DNA of 64,000 nucleotides from Humulus lupulus (taxonomy: Eukaryota > Streptophyta > Magnoliopsida > Rosales > Cannabaceae), in NCBI RefSeq assembly GCF_963169125.1, contig NC_084798.1:104859970-104923969 (forward strand), given 5' to 3'. The notes under the pieces are model-generated. The model was not told the DNA's origin and did not search any database. It was given only the letters and a program-made list of their open reading frames with translations. A program made the translations under genes and the position numbers. Positions 23,337 to 35,700 of this stretch are shown one piece after another; positions within the stretch are counted from its first letter, which is position 1; every line of letters starts with the position of its first letter.

Positions 23337-23561
23337 GTGCTTGCACTGGCCAAGCTCCCAGCACAGATGCCCCGGATGACGGGCCAAATAATAACTTTCT
23401 CTGTGGATGATGCTCGGAGAGTGCACTTCCCCCACCATGATCGGTTGGTAATCAATAGTCATATTTCCAACAATATGGTAGCAAGGATCTTGGTGGATAA
23501 CGAGAGTTTAGTGAACATCCTGTTCAAGACAGCCTTCGAGAAGATCGACAGACAACAAGTG
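23337..23561 (+). pseudogene. Tat-type protease, 5' half
   Basis: The open frame encodes MTGQIITFSVDDARRVHFPH, then ARILVDNESLVNILF, the aspartic protease region of Tat elements. The usual glycine after the catalytic aspartate region is E here (DNE). The domain is cut by the copia insertion at 23562 and resumes at 45124 with DLSPFSSTFYGFLGESL, one frame out. This points to an additional small indel near the site. Confidence 0.8.
23557..23561 (+). other. Target-site duplication AAGTG (copia, left)
   Basis: AAGTG immediately before the copia 5' LTR. The identical pentamer follows the 3' LTR at 45119-45123. Confidence 0.85.
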
Positions 23562-25432
23562 TGTTGGGGTTTTATGCCCTAATTAAAACCCAAATTCTTT
23601 GTAATCTCATTTTATTAGCAATAAAAGAATAGAAATCATTTTTTGACTTGGTCAATCACTTTACTCACATGTTTTATTTTCATGATTATTTGTTTAATAT
23701 AAACTTCTATTAAATCACGAGCATATAGCTAATCTTATTTGTAGTGATGTAATCACAGTGGACTATAAATATGATTATATGTTCAAAAATAACTTAGTCC
23801 TAAGATTAGTCAGTGCACAGGATTTACACTGACTATCTAATCTACGATATGATCTACTTACACATCACAGTGTTATGTTCTTTCCAGAACATTAGCAAAG
23901 TAGATAAGATTGGATGTACTTGTTACATCGGACAAGACCGATATTGACAGTCGATAAGATAAGTAAACATACCGTTATTATCTATTCTAGTCATATCATA
24001 TAGTTGACCATAGGTCAATTCAATCTCAATTTTGAGTGGTTAGTATTCTAATTGATTGTATTATTTGAGTTCTTTCACTTGTTCGTTACCAGCTTACCCT
24101 ACGAACTAGCCCATACCTACATCCTGGGAACTCGGTAGTATAATTGAGTGGGAGTGTTAATCATAGATATGAGCATCTATAGATTCTGATGAAGAAGTGA
24201 AACGATGGTTTCCTTTTAGTTTGGTTCAAGGTGTTAAATGATAGAGATCTCATTTCAGTAATTAAATTAGTTTACTGAAATATCATTTACAAGGAACTAA
24301 GTGTTTTAAGGATAAAACACAATGAGGGGTAAAACGATATTTTAGTCCTATCTCATTGTAGACCATCTATAGAGGATTGAGTGACAATTATGGTTGTAAC
24401 AATGGATAATTAATAGCGTATCTATATTTGTTATAAAGCGTTCTATGAATTCAAGAGTGCAATTCCGAGTCTATAGTGGAGTCACGAGTAATTAATAAGT
24501 TAGTAAATTTATTTGTTAGATTTATGATAACTTCTTCGAGTTTGATTTCATAGGCCCATGGTCCCCATTGTACCTTGGATGAAATCATCTAGACAGTCTC
24601 AATTAATTGATTTAATTATAAATTAGAATTATCAAAGTTGACCAGGTCAATTTTTGATAGTTTCACAAAGTTATGTATTTTTTAGAAGAAAAGAGAAATT
24701 ATGGCAGATTTACTAATTAAGATAAATTGGTATCTAAATTAATAAATAAGTTTAAATCAAGGTTCAAATTATAAATAATTAATTTGATAAAGGATTTAAA
24801 TAATTATTTAATTAATTAAATCAATAGAAAATAATGGAGGCCTTGATTTTACGTCCAATGGGCTTATAATCAAATGGGAAATTTCACAGGCCTAAAGCCC
24901 ATGATAATTTCGACCTAGGGCTTTAAAATGACTATTATTTTATTGATTTTTTAATTAAATTAAATGGCCTAATTGAGTCTATAAAAGGAGTACTTAGAGA
25001 GAAGTCATAAGTTAGGATTTCTGAGACGACAGATAAGTTTAATCAATGGTTTTCTGATAGTTTTAGATTCTCTCTAAACACAAGTCATTTTCTAAGCCTC
25101 TTTGTTATTTTCTCTTCTTCTCTCTATATCTATCTCATTTGTTGAGAATTGCCCACACTAGTCTAGGTGATTCTAAGGATACATTGGAAGGCTGTGAAGA
25201 AAATAGAAGATCGGTTCAGTTTCTTGATAATACTCTGCGACAAAGAGGATATAAGATTTAGAGAAACTGAAGGAATGACTATTTCATTCCGCTGTGTATA
25301 CAATAAGTATTCTTGTCTTTGTTTCTCTTTGAATTCAATTTTAGAAACATGTTCTAGGTTATCTCATATTAATTTGTTTAATATTAAATCTACATGAAAA
25401 TAAATAAAGATCCTGTATAAGTTTTCCTAAAA
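23562..25432 (+). repeat. Copia 5' LTR
   Basis: 1,871 bp, starting TGTTGGGGTTTTATGCCC and ending TTTTCCTAAAA by alignment with the 3' copy. The 3' copy lacks about 28 bp near 43831 that is present here (around 24115-24150). The LTR is AT-rich, with a non-canonical AA instead of CA at the right terminus. The end is set by the flanking AAGTG and by the primer binding site that follows. Confidence 0.88.
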
Positions 25433-25434
25433 AC

Positions 25435-25446
25435 TGGAATCAGACT
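25435..25446 (+). other. Primer binding site (tRNA-iMet, degenerate), copia
   Basis: TGGAATCAGACT resembles the initiator tRNA-Met complement TGGTATCAGAGC with two to three mismatches. It lies two bases after the LTR end. Confidence 0.7.
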
Positions 25447-27059
25447 CTTTGGTAATCTTTATTTTCATGCATGAACATGTTAAAATTTTGATTATTTGAT
25501 GTGTTAGAATAATTGGATGGTTTTCATGTTTTTATGAAGCATATTGATTTTATACGAATTTTAGCAATTTTTTTTAGGCTAGTTTGTTGTGTTTTCTATG
25601 CTATTCATTTTTATATATGCTTTATTTTGTGTAAAACATGTTAAAAATTAAATAGAAAATGGTTTTGGTTTGAAAAATTGCTCAAAAAAATTTTTGGGAA
25701 CAGTACCCACGGGTACTATTCTTCCAAAAAAAAATATTTTTTTAAATTTTAAAAAGAAATTGTTGAAATAAATTATATATAATCAAAACCAAAAATATGT
25801 TTTTTGTTTTATTATTTAAAATTAATTGTTTAAATAAGATATTTTTGTTAGTTGGGATTTAAATAATTAGATATTTTCTACAAAGATTCAAATTTAAAAA
25901 TAGACTAACAACTTAATTTTAAATCTTTTAATATATTAAAATATTAGAATTAAGATATGAGATATTTAAGATATTTTCTTTTAAATTCTTGATATTTTTA
26001 TTAAATCTTTATTTGAAAATATAAATATCTTTTTATTATATGGTTTTTAACATTTAAATTATTTGAAATTTGAATATTATTAGTTAGATATTTTGATAGA
26101 TATTTGAATTTGATTAAGTGTTTTGAGATATTTTAGGGTTGTTATAACTATTTATATTTAATTTTTTTAATGGTTAAAATATTAGCTAATAGTTGTAAAA
26201 ACACAAGATATTTTTTTTGAAAAACAGTTTAGATATTGATTTTGAAATTTAAAATTGGTTAAATTTTATAAAATATCATTTTTTTCATCCAATTAATAAA
26301 ATATCTTTTTTAATAAATGGGATTTAAATTAACTTTGGTTAATTGCTGAAATCTTATTTAAATTAAATTAATATATTTTTTTAATTAACCTAAAACCAAG
26401 TTGATTGTTGATAAATGAAATTTAAATTAACTATTGTGAATTGTTGATAAATTTCATTTAAATTGACTTATTTTTGTAAAAAATTTATTAATTTGAATTT
26501 TTGATAAATTCTAGATAATTAATTGTGGTATTTTTGCAAATGAAATAAATTATGGTCTTTTTGCATAAATTCATAGAATTGCTCATATAGTAACATGATT
26601 AGGCCCATCCAATTATAAGATGTATGTTTGCACTATATGTGGTATTTTTGCGATTGGGCTTAGATGCATATAGTGGCCCATTTGTTTGTTAGATATATGG
26701 ATTTTGCCAAATAAAATATTCATAAAATGATAGGTTTTATTTGGGCCCATTAGAAAATGTAAAGTTTAAATTCCTCTCTTGTGGGTGAATCCACTTGTGA
26801 AGACCCATTTGCTTTGCATGACTATAGTGGGCCTAATCAATTAATAACAATTAATAAAACGAAGGTTTAAATTCCTGTCTTTTGGACCTTGTATGGAAGA
26901 TAGGGGCCTTTGTTGTGGGAACGACATACTGGACCCAGCCCTCCTCCATAAAAGCCCAATTGTTAAGGCCCATTTACTTGAGTTGGACTTAATTGTATAG
27001 GTTCATTATATTATTTAAACCTAAATATTGATTAGCAACAAATTAATTGAATTTGTTTC
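25447..27059 (+). other. Copia leader, part 1, non-coding
   Basis: 1.6 kb of very AT-rich DNA between the primer binding site and a nested solo LTR. No long open frame. It contains a short perfect inverted repeat AGTACCCACGGGTACT (about 25702-25717) and recurring TTTAAATTAACT / TTTAAATTGACT phrases at 26300-26470. It belongs to the copia leader because the sequence continues across the nested insertions. Confidence 0.6.
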
Positions 27060-29403
27060 TGTAACGCCCTACTACCTTAGAGCCATTACTAAGTGAGTTT
27101 AAAATGTGCAATTAACTCGCTAAACGAGGTTTTTAGAACAAAAGTGTGACTAAGCAAACGTCAAGGCTATAATCTTTGAAAATACTCTATTTCATTGAAA
27201 ATTTTAAGTGTCTAACATTTGGGATCCCAAAATAAGGTTTACAAAATATTTACAACTCAAAATAGGTTTATAGTTAATTAACTATCAAAATCACAGTTCA
27301 ATACAGCCATTTCTCAAAATGCCCCCAACCAAAGCAGTCGGGCAGACCAAAAATGCACGCGCCACTTCATGCTCTCCATACTCATGGCTGGTTGAATTTT
27401 TCTTTGCCCTTACCTGCAACACAGAGCACCCGTGAGCCGAAGCCCAGCAAGAAAACTCATATAGCACATAACATATGCATATTATATAATCAACATATCA
27501 GATAATCCACAGATAAACAGATAGTCCATCAGATTAAACAAATACGGCCATGTCGTCCCAGAAGCGTTACCAAAGCCTGGGGTCTCAGTTCTCACCGTAA
27601 GGATATCCCATGTATCCATTGGGGTCTCACCCTAACAATAAGCACTCCATGTGCTAAGTGTTATTCCCAGCCCCTCTGCCGTTCTCGGCCCTTCGCCGTT
27701 CTCGGCTCCTTACCGTTCCCGGCTCCTTTGCCATTCATTCTACTATAATCACATATAGCATAACTCAAACAACATTCAAGCATATAATTACTCAATCAAG
27801 GCTACACCCTAACATGTAATACAATCTAGGGCCGTGCCCTGCAACAACACTATGGGCCCATGCCCTGTTCTATGGGTACTACAATTTTCTTACCTGTATC
27901 CCGAGCTTCACAATGCACCAAAGTCACGAGCACGGTCCTCTAACCCGAGCCTCTCCGAAAACCTAGTCACAAAACATATAAAACATTCTTTAATACTAAC
28001 CAATCCAAAATCACTTCCCGGGACCAATCCCGTACTCTCGGAACCTCCAATTTCCCAAAACAATGTAACGGAAACATCCCCCAAGCCCCCGGGGCAAAAG
28101 CCCTAAAATGCAAAATTTCCCTACCCAGAAAATAGCCTAGCGCTACGGCACAACCCTTTGAGGGCCGTGGCGCCCCTTCGCGAACCCAGAATTTTGGGTT
28201 TTCCCCTGCATTTTCCCCGAGCCAAAACACCTCCAATCCAACCCAAACACAAACCTAAACCCCAAAATCAATTTAAAACCCCAAATGAACCATTTAACAA
28301 CCTATAAACACTAACAACAAGGTCAAACATACAATCACACCCATAATCCACACTTTGGTTTCAGATTTCAGAAACTTAAACCATAGCTTTTAAAACTTAA
28401 ACCAAGGCTTGAGAATTGTAAACCATTCTTCCAAATTCTTAAACCACATCATATACGAAAATTCAAAGATGTTTAAAACTCTTACCTCAATAAAGAATTC
28501 AACTTGGAGTTTCTTTCCCAATAAAATTCCAAGCTCAATCACAAACTCAAGCTGAACCTAACCTCAATTCATCCCAAGAATTCACCAAACAAAACACACA
28601 ACTCAATTCTCAATTACATGATATTCTTAACTGAATTCTACAACATATACACATAATTTCCTTACCTCAATATGCTGAATAATCCTCTAAGTTTCCTAGC
28701 TTTAATCCCCTTCTTGATCCCAAGAGACTTGACCTTCCTCCCTTCCTTCTTGCCCTTAGTTTTCCCTTTTCTCCTCTAGGTTTTCTTCCAATTTCAGCAA
28801 AATCAGAATATGACTAAGTATAAAACGTGAATCATCTTTTCCCTCAGCTGAAGGTTTCTATATTCTGCCAAAAGACTACTTTACCCCTCCATGTAATTCC
28901 TTTCCTAACTAAACCTCAAGGGCTTTTTTGCCATCTCACTTTCCTACAATTCTACCATTTTTCTCATCTAAAATTGTTACTCTCAATAGTTACCAATGGT
29001 CACTCAAGTTACTCAATTACCATTAACCATTAACTCACAAATTCAAATTATAAAATTCCCAAAATACCCCTAGGCTCCTCCCGAGCCGAATATTTAATCC
29101 CGTTGTGACTTTTAAACTAATTAGCCCCCTAGGACTGTCTCGGCACGTGCATCACAATAATATCACCACTCACACATGGTATTAATCATATAACATAATT
29201 ATTACATTTATGCCATCAGCGGGCTAAGATTACCAATTTACCCTTAACAAACAAACGGGGCCCACATGAATATTTATTCCACCTAAACATGCATTCTAAT
29301 CACATATTCATTTAAACTCGTATATAAACATGTTAATTCATTTATTTCCCTCCAGGCACGCTAATCAAGGTCCTAAACCTTATTAGCAAATTGGGGTGTT
29401 ACA
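27060..29403 (-). mobile_element. Tekay-type solo LTR with GTTTC duplication
   Basis: On the plus strand it runs TGTAACGCCCTACTACC to TTGGGGTGTTACA, 2,344 bp, flanked by perfect GTTTC repeats (27055-27059 and 29404-29408). The minus-strand start TGTAACACCCCAATTTGC and the end GGTAGTAGGGCGTTACA are those of Tekay-type LTRs. It contains antisense GGGCCGTGCCCTGC repeats, CCGTTCCCGGCTCC repeats (27675-27730) and a GC island (28130-28180). Open frames inside are short and unsupported. Confidence 0.92.
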
Positions 29404-29408
29404 GTTTC

Positions 29409-29906
29409 AATGTGACACTTTAGAATTAATAGGAAATTATAGGACTATGGTTTTAAAAAATTTAATCTTTCAATTTTTTGGAGAACCATAGTCATTAATT
29501 TTCTAAAAGTAAATAATAAAAATACTATTTTAATTTTATAATGAGCTTATTTTAAGAATTTTATTCGATCTCCACTGTTGGTTTAACATAGTCAATTGCT
29601 TAATGGGGCTTCGAGGCGCTTTGATTCGTCCCCCTACGGAAGGTGTTCATTAGTTATTTTAACAAGGTTGGATTTCGAAAGATAGATAATTGTAGGTCAA
29701 ATTCTACTAGACTCACCGCTACAGTGACTACTAGGAATAAATCTATGATTATCGAAACCCTAGGTATAGCTCATAAAATAAGAGATTTTGTTTTCTTATT
29801 TTGATCGAATAGTAGGATGTTAATAGTAGTGTCCATTATTAAATGAGTTTACAACTCTATTTAACTAGTGGTATTTTTTACTCTCGCCATCTGGGACAAG
29901 GATATC
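29409..29906 (+). other. Copia leader, part 2, with a 10 bp hairpin
   Basis: Non-coding leader between the two nested insertions. GACTATGGTT at 29443-29452 and AACCATAGTC at 29484-29493 form a perfect 10 bp inverted repeat with a 31-base spacer. It ends GGGACAAGGATATC, where ATATC is the left target-site duplication of the next element (29902-29906). Confidence 0.65.
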
Positions 29907-32004
29907 TGTAACGACCCGAATTTGCTAATTGGGCTTAGGGCCTTGACTAGTGTTCCTGGAGGGCAATAAGTGATTTAATTTTCTTGTATGTGAATTTATG
30001 TGTATATATGTTGTATATGTGTGATATGTCTGTACAGCACGATCCGAGATAGTCCTGAGGAGCAGTTGGCCAGAGAGTCACAACGGGGTTGAGATTCGGA
30101 CTCGGGGCGAGTCGAGGGGTAATTCGGGTGTTAGTCGAGTTATGGGATTATCGGAGAATAGAAATAAATATTTGGAGATATATTTGAGGATAGAATGCCT
30201 AGGCGGGAATATTTGGGGAATTTACCATTTTTGCCCTCGGGGACGTTTTGGTACCCCGAGCCTTGAGGTAACCTTTAGACTTAAGTTATATAAAACAAAT
30301 AAAAGAAAGGAACCATTTAGAAACTTGTAAACCGACTCAAACTTCTCCTCACACTGAAGTTAGTTTGAGCTTATCTCTCTCTCACTCTCTAAGACAACAC
30401 TCAAGAGGAAACCTAAAGGAATTACCAAGGAATTGAAGGGATTTCAGCTGGGATGCTCTAGGAGCTTGAAGCTTTGGGATTGAGGATCAAAATTCTGGGA
30501 TTAAGCTCAGCAAGGTAAGATCTAAACATTAAAGTTTAGCCTTTAACTTTCTGCTGGTTCTAGAGGATTGCATGTAGCTAAGCTTGCTTAATCTTTGGGT
30601 GTTTTAGCTAAGTTTTGGAGCATACTATGATGAGGTTTTGATGTCATTTCTGTGTTGAACTAATTATGTTGAATATCTAGGAGTCTTGGCTTGGTTTTGG
30701 TGGTAATTGGCTTGAAGAAGGGATGAAAAACTGATGGAAAATCTGGGTTCGTCGTATGGAGCCGCGGCCCTAGGAGGGGTGTGCCGCGGCCCGCATGCGC
30801 GCGCAGCCATGGGAGGCTGAGAGAATTCGGGTGCGCCGCAGCCCGCGTGGTGGTCAGTGGAGAGCTAGCCTCTGTTTTGAGACTAGGCGCGGCTCTAGAG
30901 GGTGGGGTCGCGACCCTTAGTGTCAGTGAGGATTTTAATGATATTTTTGACTTGGGAACTTAAAGGGTAAGGTTCGGGATGGATTTTATCATTCGGATTG
31001 ATAGACTTCAAGAACCTGGAGGTTAGGGTTACGGTTTGTGGTTATTTGTTGGGTTGGAATTTGATGGTCGGGTATTGTTATGTGTTGTGACTAGGATTTC
31101 GGCGAGGCTCACGTTAGTGGACTGTGCTCGGGGTATCGGTGGTCAGGAAGCTCGGAACTCAGGTAAGAAAACCCCTGTTTCCGTAGAGCTTGTGTGCAGG
31201 GCTGAGCCCCATGTGTTGAATGGAAATGATATGCAGGGCCGAGCCCTATATGCTAGAATTGCGGAGCATAGCTCATTATCTGTTTATGCTTGAATTCTGT
31301 GCTTGTTGCTATATTGTGTTTGATACTATATGTGTGATTGGCAAGAGCCGGGAACGGTGTAGACCGGGAACGGCATCAAGCACGATGAGTGCAAGGCCGA
31401 GAACGGCTTGAGGCCGGTAACGGCATTGAGCGCATGGGGCGCTAGTAGCCAGGGCGAGTCCCTAACAGGATACCTGGGATATCCTAACGGCATGGTCCGC
31501 GAACCCTGGGTTTGGTAAACGCCTGGGACGGCCAGGCCGTACGTGTTTAGCCATTGGTGGCCTGCTTATATGTTTGATTCATGTATTGCATATGTTATTT
31601 GTTATGGGTTTTCTAGCTGGGCTTCGGCTCACAGATGCTCTGTGGTGCAGGTAAGGGTAAGGAGATGATCGACCAACCATGAGCACAGCTGGCATGAGGC
31701 GGCGTGTACATGTTCGGCCAGCCTGGCTGTCACAGCTAGGGGACTTTGGGAGATGCATGTAAATGAACTTAGATTTTTGTCGCCTAGTCGACTCTGACCG
31801 GTTTTGTGTTGTAAATATTTTCTAAACTATGTTTTGGGATCCCACATGTAAATTTTTATAGCTAAATGTGAAAAACTACTTTCTCTAATGTTTTCCTTGT
31901 AATTAGGGCTTAATGACACGTTTTGAGTTAAAACCTCGATTAGCGAGATGAAAGCACGATTTTAAACACACTTAGTAACGGCTCTAAGGAGGTAGGGCGT
32001 TACA
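29907..32004 (+). repeat. Tekay 5' LTR
   Basis: Starts TGTAACGACCCGAATTTGC and ends GTAGGGCGTTACA. In order it contains a TATA box (30287-30295), a CT-rich leader (30366-30390), a GC-rich island (30760-30910), GCAGGGCCGAGCCC repeats (31197-31250), CCGGGAACGG repeats (31337-31430) and a GTGCAGGTAAGGGTAAGG block near 31647. Short open frames such as 30781-30963 recur at the same place in the 3' LTR but match no known protein. Confidence 0.95.
30287..30295 (+). promoter_or_regulatory. TATA box in Tekay 5' LTR
   Basis: TATATAAAA is conserved in the 3' LTR at 37279-37287. It would set the start of the genomic transcript about 30 bases downstream, just before the CT-rich leader. Confidence 0.7.
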
Positions 32005-32007
32005 ACT

Positions 32008-32019
32008 TGGTATCAGAGC
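32008..32019 (+). other. Primer binding site (tRNA-iMet), Tekay
   Basis: TGGTATCAGAGC begins three bases after the LTR end and matches the complement of the initiator tRNA-Met 3' end exactly over 12 bases. Confidence 0.95.
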
Positions 32020-32331
32020 GAGCCAAGGTTATTGGTTCTGGAGATTGACCGAGCATGTACACACGCAGTCAGTGACAGGCTTAACTCAGGGTTGGTTGAT
32101 GTGAATGGTTGGTATGTCTGAATATATGTTTAACTGCCCTGTATACCTGTTTATTTTGTATGGAACATGATGAATTGGTTAACATATGCATGATGTTAGG
32201 GCATGGCCCACTGTGTGTTATATGATATATGAGCTGTTTTGTGTGGGTTACTGATGTGCCTGGGAGGTGATTTTGGATGTTGTTGTCTTGCCTAGTGAGT
32301 GGCGTCGATGGTTGCATGCATATTTGTTGAG

Positions 32332-32745
32332 ATGCCTCGTCAATCAGCTAGACTCCGCGGCAGTAGGGCCGAGGATGACAACCAGGGTCAGGACCCTCCG
32401 CCTACCCCACAGAAAACTGGCAACAGATTATGGCCGAAATGGAGGCCAGACTACAAAGAACAGAGGAAGAGCTGGGACAGATAAGGCAGCAGGCCCTGCC
32501 TCAGGTACTGGGTTGCCAATGCAGCAGGCTGCAGTGCCAGTGCCTGTTCAATCTACTCTGGAGAATAGGTTGGAACCATTGTATGAAAGGTTCAGGAAGC
32601 AGCAACCTCCTACTTTTGAGGGTGGTTCGGACCCATTGCTGGCAGAGCAGTGGATGAACCTCATTTCTGTGATCTTGGATTTTATGAGGGTAGAAGGACA
32701 TGACAGGGTTGACTGTGCAAGCTATATGCTCAGGGCTGACGCTCG
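32332..32745 (+). pseudogene. Tekay gag N-terminal part, frameshifted
   Basis: The ATG at 32332 (MPRQSARLRGSRAEDD) is the likely Gag start, about 330 bases after the LTR. Similarity to Tekay Gag then moves through three frames: MPRQS to about 32410, MAEMEARLQRTEEELGQIRQ at 32430-32490, and a third frame from about 32495 ([34 protein letters not shown]) to about 32745. There the long open frame takes over with [10 protein letters not shown]. Three small indels are therefore needed, two near the N-terminus and one at about 32745. The coiled-coil-like MEARLQRTEEEL stretch is typical of the family. Confidence 0.85.
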
Positions 32746-35700
32746 CCTGGTGGGATGTGGTGAGCCAGCGGAGGGATGTTGTAGTTATGACATGGGAGGA
32801 GTTTATAAATGTTTTTAACGAGAAATATTACAGTGTGGCAGTGCGAGCTGCGAAGGTTGATGAGTTTATCAACCTGACTCAGAATCGAACGACAGTAACA
32901 GAGTATGCAATCAAGTTTGATAGAGTGGCGAAGTTTGCGCCAGATCTAGTGCCGTCAGATGCAGCCAGGAGGGATAGGTTGGTGCGGGGGTTGAATGTTA
33001 TGATTGCCCGCGATGTGAACATTACCTTGGATCCAGTGACTACCACTTATGGCCAAGCGGTGGATAAGGCCCTTACTGCTGAGAGGGTTGAGGATCAAAT
33101 ATGGAAGGACAGCGCTGTTAGGCGCGATGCTAGGAGGACAGTGCCTCCTTTTGTTGGGACCAGTCGGGGCAGTGGCCCCAGCGAGCAGAAAAAAAGAGCT
33201 CCGGATTCATTTACTTCTCCTAGTACTGATAGGAGAGTGCGGGGTGCTACTACCGGCCGACAGGGTGGCGGTGATAATTGGAGGAGTTTTCCTATGTGTC
33301 CACGGTGCAGGCGTCGACACCAGGGTGAGTGCAGGATCAGGGCCTGCTTTGTTTGTGGGAGTGCCATCCATTTGAAGAGGGATTGCCCTCAAGTTAAGAA
33401 GGAAGAGCAGAAGCAGAGTGACAGTCTTGCTCCTGCCAGGGTATTCACTTTGACACAAACTAAGGCGGAGGCTAGCCCCTCAGTGGTGACAGGTCAGATC
33501 TCTAGTGCTGGTTCTTTGTATTCTGCATTGTTTGATTCTGGGGCTACCCATTCGTTTGTATCTGCTAGGGTGATAGATCAGCTTTGTAGACCTAGTGGTG
33601 TATATGCTAGAGGATTCCAGACTTTGTTGCCAACAGAGGAGTTGGTAGTCTCTGGGAAGTGGATTAGGGCATTACCTGTGGAGGTAGATGGTAGGGAATT
33701 GTTTGTTGATTTGATTGAGTTGGAGATAGATGATTTTGACATAATCTTGGGAATGGATTGGCTATCCAAGTATGGGGCAATGATAGACTGCAGGCGCAGG
33801 ATGGTGACGTTTGAACCGGAAGGGGAGGTACCCTTTGTGTTTGTAGGGACAGTTAGTGGACCGCGTGTACCAATGATTTCAGCCTTACGGGCGAGGGATT
33901 TGATACCAAAAGGTTGCATGGGATTCCTGGCAAGCATTGTGGATACTTCCAGGGTGGTGCTGGTTGGACCGGGTGAGACAAGGGTGGTGAGTGAGTTTCC
34001 AGAATTGTTTCCAGCAGATCTTCCAGGGTTGTCTCCTCGGAGGGAGATTGACTTCGTTATAGAATTGATACCAGGAGCGGAGCCAGTATCCAGGACACCT
34101 TATAGAATGGCTCCAACGGAGTTAAAGGAGTTGAAGATTCAGCTGCAGGAGTTACTTGATTTGGGGTTCATTAGACCGAGTTTCTCGCCATGGGGTGCTC
34201 TAGTGTTGTTCGTTAAGAAGAAGGATGGGTCCCTCAGGATGTGCATTAACTATAGGGAGCTGAACAAGTTAACCATTAAGAATAAGTATCCATTGCCTAG
34301 GATCGATGATTTTTTTGATCAGCTACAAGGTAGGACAGTGTTCTCCAAGATAGATCTCCGATCAGGTTACCATCAGTTAAGGATCAAAGAGGAGGACATA
34401 CCAAAGACCGCTTTTCGAACGAGGTATGGACACTATGAATTCCTGGTTATGTCCTTTGGATTAACCAATGCCCCAGCGGCTTTTATGGACATGATGAATA
34501 GGGTTTTCAAGGACTATTTGGACAAGTTTGTGATTGTGTTTATCGACGATATCTTGGTGTACTCCCAGACAGAGATGGAACATGAGCAGCATTTGCGATT
34601 GGTACTACAGTGGTTGAGGGAGCATAAGTTGTATGCTAAGTTCAGTAAGTGCGAGTTTTGGTTACCACAAGTTACATTTCTGGGCTATATCGTTAGTAAG
34701 GAGGGGATTCTGGTTGACCCAAGTAAGATTGAGGCGGTTAGGGATTGGCCTAGACCGAGTAATGTTCCTGAGGTGAGAAGCTTTTTGGGTTTGGCAGGGT
34801 ACTACCGACGATTTGTTGAGGGGTTCTCCAGAATAGCTACGCCATTGACGGAGTTGACAAAGAAGAAGACCAGGTATGTCTGGACGGACAGATGTGAGAA
34901 CAGTTTTAAGGAGCTTAAGCGGCGATTGATTACTGCGCCAGTACTAAGCTTGCCGACAGAGAATGAAAAGTTCGTGGTCTACTGTGATGCGTCTAGGCAG
35001 GGTTTGGGGTGTGTGTTGATGCAAGCTGGCAAGGTGATAGCCTATGCATCAAGGCAGTTAAAGGAGTATGAGCAGAGGTATCCTACACATGATCTAGAGT
35101 TAGCAGCAGCGGTGTTTGAACTTAAGATTTGGAGGCATTATCTTTATGGTGAGAAGTGCGAGATTTACACTGACCATAAGAGCCTAAAGTATTTCTTTAC
35201 CCAGAAGGACTTGAATATGCGCCAGAGGCGGTGGTTGGAGTTGGTTAAGGATTATGATTGTGATATCCTTTACCATCTTGGGAAGGCTAATGTTGTGGCA
35301 GATGCATTGAGTCGGAAGGGCCCAGGACAATTGTTTAGCTCGAGGCAGATATCCGGTAAGTTTGCTGAGGAGATGGTCAGAGCGGGTATAGAGTTGGTGG
35401 TTAGACTGTTAGCCGACATCACTCTTCAGTCTACACTCTTTGAGAGAATCAAAGAAGCGCAGGAGAAGGATTCTCTGTTGCCAGGTCATAGAGAGAGTGC
35501 TTTAGTCGGAGCGACAAATGACTTCTCCATTTCAGAGATGGGATTACTGAAGTACAAGGGTCGGATCTGTGTTCCGATGGATTCTGATCTCCGGCGAGAG
35601 ATCCTGGATGAATCGCATACCACTCCCTATTCTTTGCACCTGGGTACGACGAAGATGTACCAAGACTTGAAAGTTTTATATTGGTGGTCGGGCATGAAGA

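Noticed and set aside
30781..30963. Short open frame duplicated at 37773-37955
   Set aside because: The duplication is due to the two LTRs. It covers the GC-rich island and matches no protein I recognise.
32267..32818. Independent 183-codon gene
   Set aside because: Only the middle of this frame matches Tekay Gag. The start and end are out of frame, so it is a piece of the frameshifted gag.
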